Source: Chloroflexota bacterium
GTDB taxonomy: Bacteria; Chloroflexota; Anaerolineae; Anaerolineales; Anaerolineaceae
DNA length: 7,377 nt
Reading direction: 5' to 3'
Assembly (NCBI GenBank): GCA_029777225.1
Contig: JAKOSR010000153.1
Location: forward strand, 1-7,377
Part shown: piece after piece, positions 7,017 to 7,377 of the stretch
Layout: every line of letters begins with the position of its first letter
Position numbering within the stretch: the stretch's first letter is position 1
The notes under the pieces: model-generated
The model's input: only the letters and a program-made list of their open reading frames with translations
Told to the model about the DNA's origin: nothing
Databases searched by the model: none
Position numbers and translations under genes: made by a program

Positions 7017-7045
7017 TTGACATTGATGAGAAGATTCGTTACACT
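7017..7045 (+). promoter_or_regulatory. Sigma-70-type promoter of the small basic gene
   Basis: A perfect -35 TTGACA (7017-7022), a 17-bp spacer, and TACACT (7040-7045, 4 of 6 matches to TATAAT). Expected start of transcription is about 7052, which gives a leader of about 35 nt. This is the best -35/-10 pair in the window and suggests the small gene is transcribed on its own and well. Confidence 0.75.
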
Positions 7046-7059
7046 AAGTTTAGAAACTT
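7046..7059. promoter_or_regulatory. 14-bp dyad over the expected transcription start, possible operator
   Basis: AAGTTT-AG-AAACTT is a perfect 6-2-6 inverted repeat directly after the -10 box and centred on the predicted +1. The position suits a repressor dimer site. It could also be chance in AT-rich DNA, and as RNA it would form only a weak stem with too small a loop. Confidence 0.35.
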
Positions 7060-7074
7060 TTCTATCAATTTACG

Positions 7075-7080
7075 AAGGAG
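7075..7080 (+). promoter_or_regulatory. Ribosome binding site of the small basic gene
   Basis: AAGGAG with a 6-nt spacer (TGAAAA) before ATG 7087. It is the strongest Shine-Dalgarno site in the window and fixes the start of the small gene. Confidence 0.85.
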
Positions 7081-7086
7081 TGAAAA

Positions 7087-7284
7087 ATGGCTTACAGTTT
7101 CAAGAATTCAAAAGGGAAAGAATATTTCCTCCATGTGAAAAAGGTAAAACGCGCCAGCGGCAAGGAGACTGAACTTTTCTACTTCACCACTGAAATCCGC
7201 AAAGGACAGGAAGTGGAGAAAGTCCCCGCGGGGAAAAAGGTCATCGAGCTTCCCTCCGGCCTGCCCGTTCTGAAAAAGGTCTAA
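7087..7284 (+). CDS. Small basic protein of unknown function (65 residues)
   Basis: I cannot assign a function. The protein has 13 Lys, 2 Arg, 7 Glu, and no Asp, Cys or Trp (net about +8). There is no signal peptide or membrane segment. Short alternating hydrophobic stretches, KEYFLHVKKV (11-20), ELFYFTTEI (29-37) and KKVIELPSG (50-58), suggest a small beta-sheet fold, with GLPVLKK near the C-terminus. From memory only, similar short proteins with an NSKGK-Y-LH start and a GLPVLKK end occur in Chloroflexota and some candidate phyla; this was not checked. That it is real is supported by a consensus -35, a 17-bp spacer, an ideal ribosome site and a classic terminator, which make it a complete single-gene unit likely expressed at a high level. 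A nucleic-acid-binding or ribosome-associated role is possible from charge alone but is inference. It is too small for an enzyme of any family I recognise. Confidence 0.85.
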   Translation: MAYSFKNSKGKEYFLHVKKVKRASGKETELFYFTTEIRKGQEVEKVPAGKKVIELPSGLPVLKKV

Positions 7285-7292
7285 AACACAAG

Positions 7293-7310
7293 GCCAGGGT
7301 ATTCCCTGGC
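7293..7310 (+). other. Hairpin downstream of the small basic gene
   Basis: GCCAGGG and CCCTGGC pair perfectly over 7 bp with a TATT loop, 8 nt after the stop codon. No T tract follows, so it is not itself a terminator. It may protect the 3' end of the mRNA or act together with the terminator just beyond. Confidence 0.6.
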
Positions 7311-7322
7311 ACTTCATGGAAG

Positions 7323-7356
7323 ACGGTTCAAGCGATTGAACCGTTTTTTTTGTTTT
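7323..7356 (+). terminator. Rho-independent terminator of the small basic gene
   Basis: A perfect 9-bp stem, ACGGTTCAA with TTGAACCGT, closed by GCGA (a GNRA-type tetraloop), runs straight into eight T, then G and four more T. This is textbook intrinsic termination. The last 21 bases of the window after it contain no supported feature. Confidence 0.92.
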
Positions 7357-7377
7357 CCAAAATGGCATGGATATTGC

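Overview
The window looks like ordinary chromosomal DNA from a moderately GC-rich bacterium. Its protein signatures (UvrB of the HINGEVILYAD / AIDETNRRRAK type, a DinG helicase with an N-terminal exonuclease, a one-PDZ M50 protease, a HEAT-repeat protein with an acidic tail, and a small Lys-rich protein) best suggest Chloroflexota, probably class Anaerolineae. This assignment rests on remembered family resemblance, not on a search. There are no rRNA or tRNA genes, insertion sequences, phage genes or CRISPR arrays.

Layout. (1) 2-1330, plus strand: the C-terminal two thirds of uvrB (nucleotide excision repair), cut by the left edge. (2) 1334-3924, minus strand: a tight three-gene operon read right to left, consisting of an RseP-type intramembrane metalloprotease, a HEAT-repeat protein with a very acidic C-terminus, and acylphosphatase. 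Its last gene meets uvrB tail to tail with 3 bp between the stop codons and no visible terminator. (3) 3925-4058: a 134-bp divergent promoter region. It holds a perfect 7-2-7 palindrome with a TATAAT box on each strand, and a second TATAAT exactly 7 nt before the dinG start codon. (4) 4059-6857, plus strand: a 932-residue DinG-type helicase that keeps both a complete DEDDh exonuclease and four cysteines spaced like the Fe-S ligands of E. coli DinG. (5) 6858-7086: a non-coding spacer ending in a strong promoter (TTGACA-17-TACACT), a 14-bp dyad over the expected start of transcription, and a consensus ribosome binding site. (6) 7087-7284: a 65-residue, very basic protein of unknown function, followed by two hairpins, the second a classic intrinsic terminator.

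The two large plus-strand genes both concern DNA repair or processing (UvrB, DinG), but they are separated by the opposing operon, so co-regulation is not implied. The membrane protease operon has no obvious functional link to them. No clear new multi-gene system is visible. The best leads are the self-contained small gene at 7087, the apparently leaderless dinG with its exonuclease plus Fe-S architecture, and the acidic, Phe-spaced tail of the HEAT protein.
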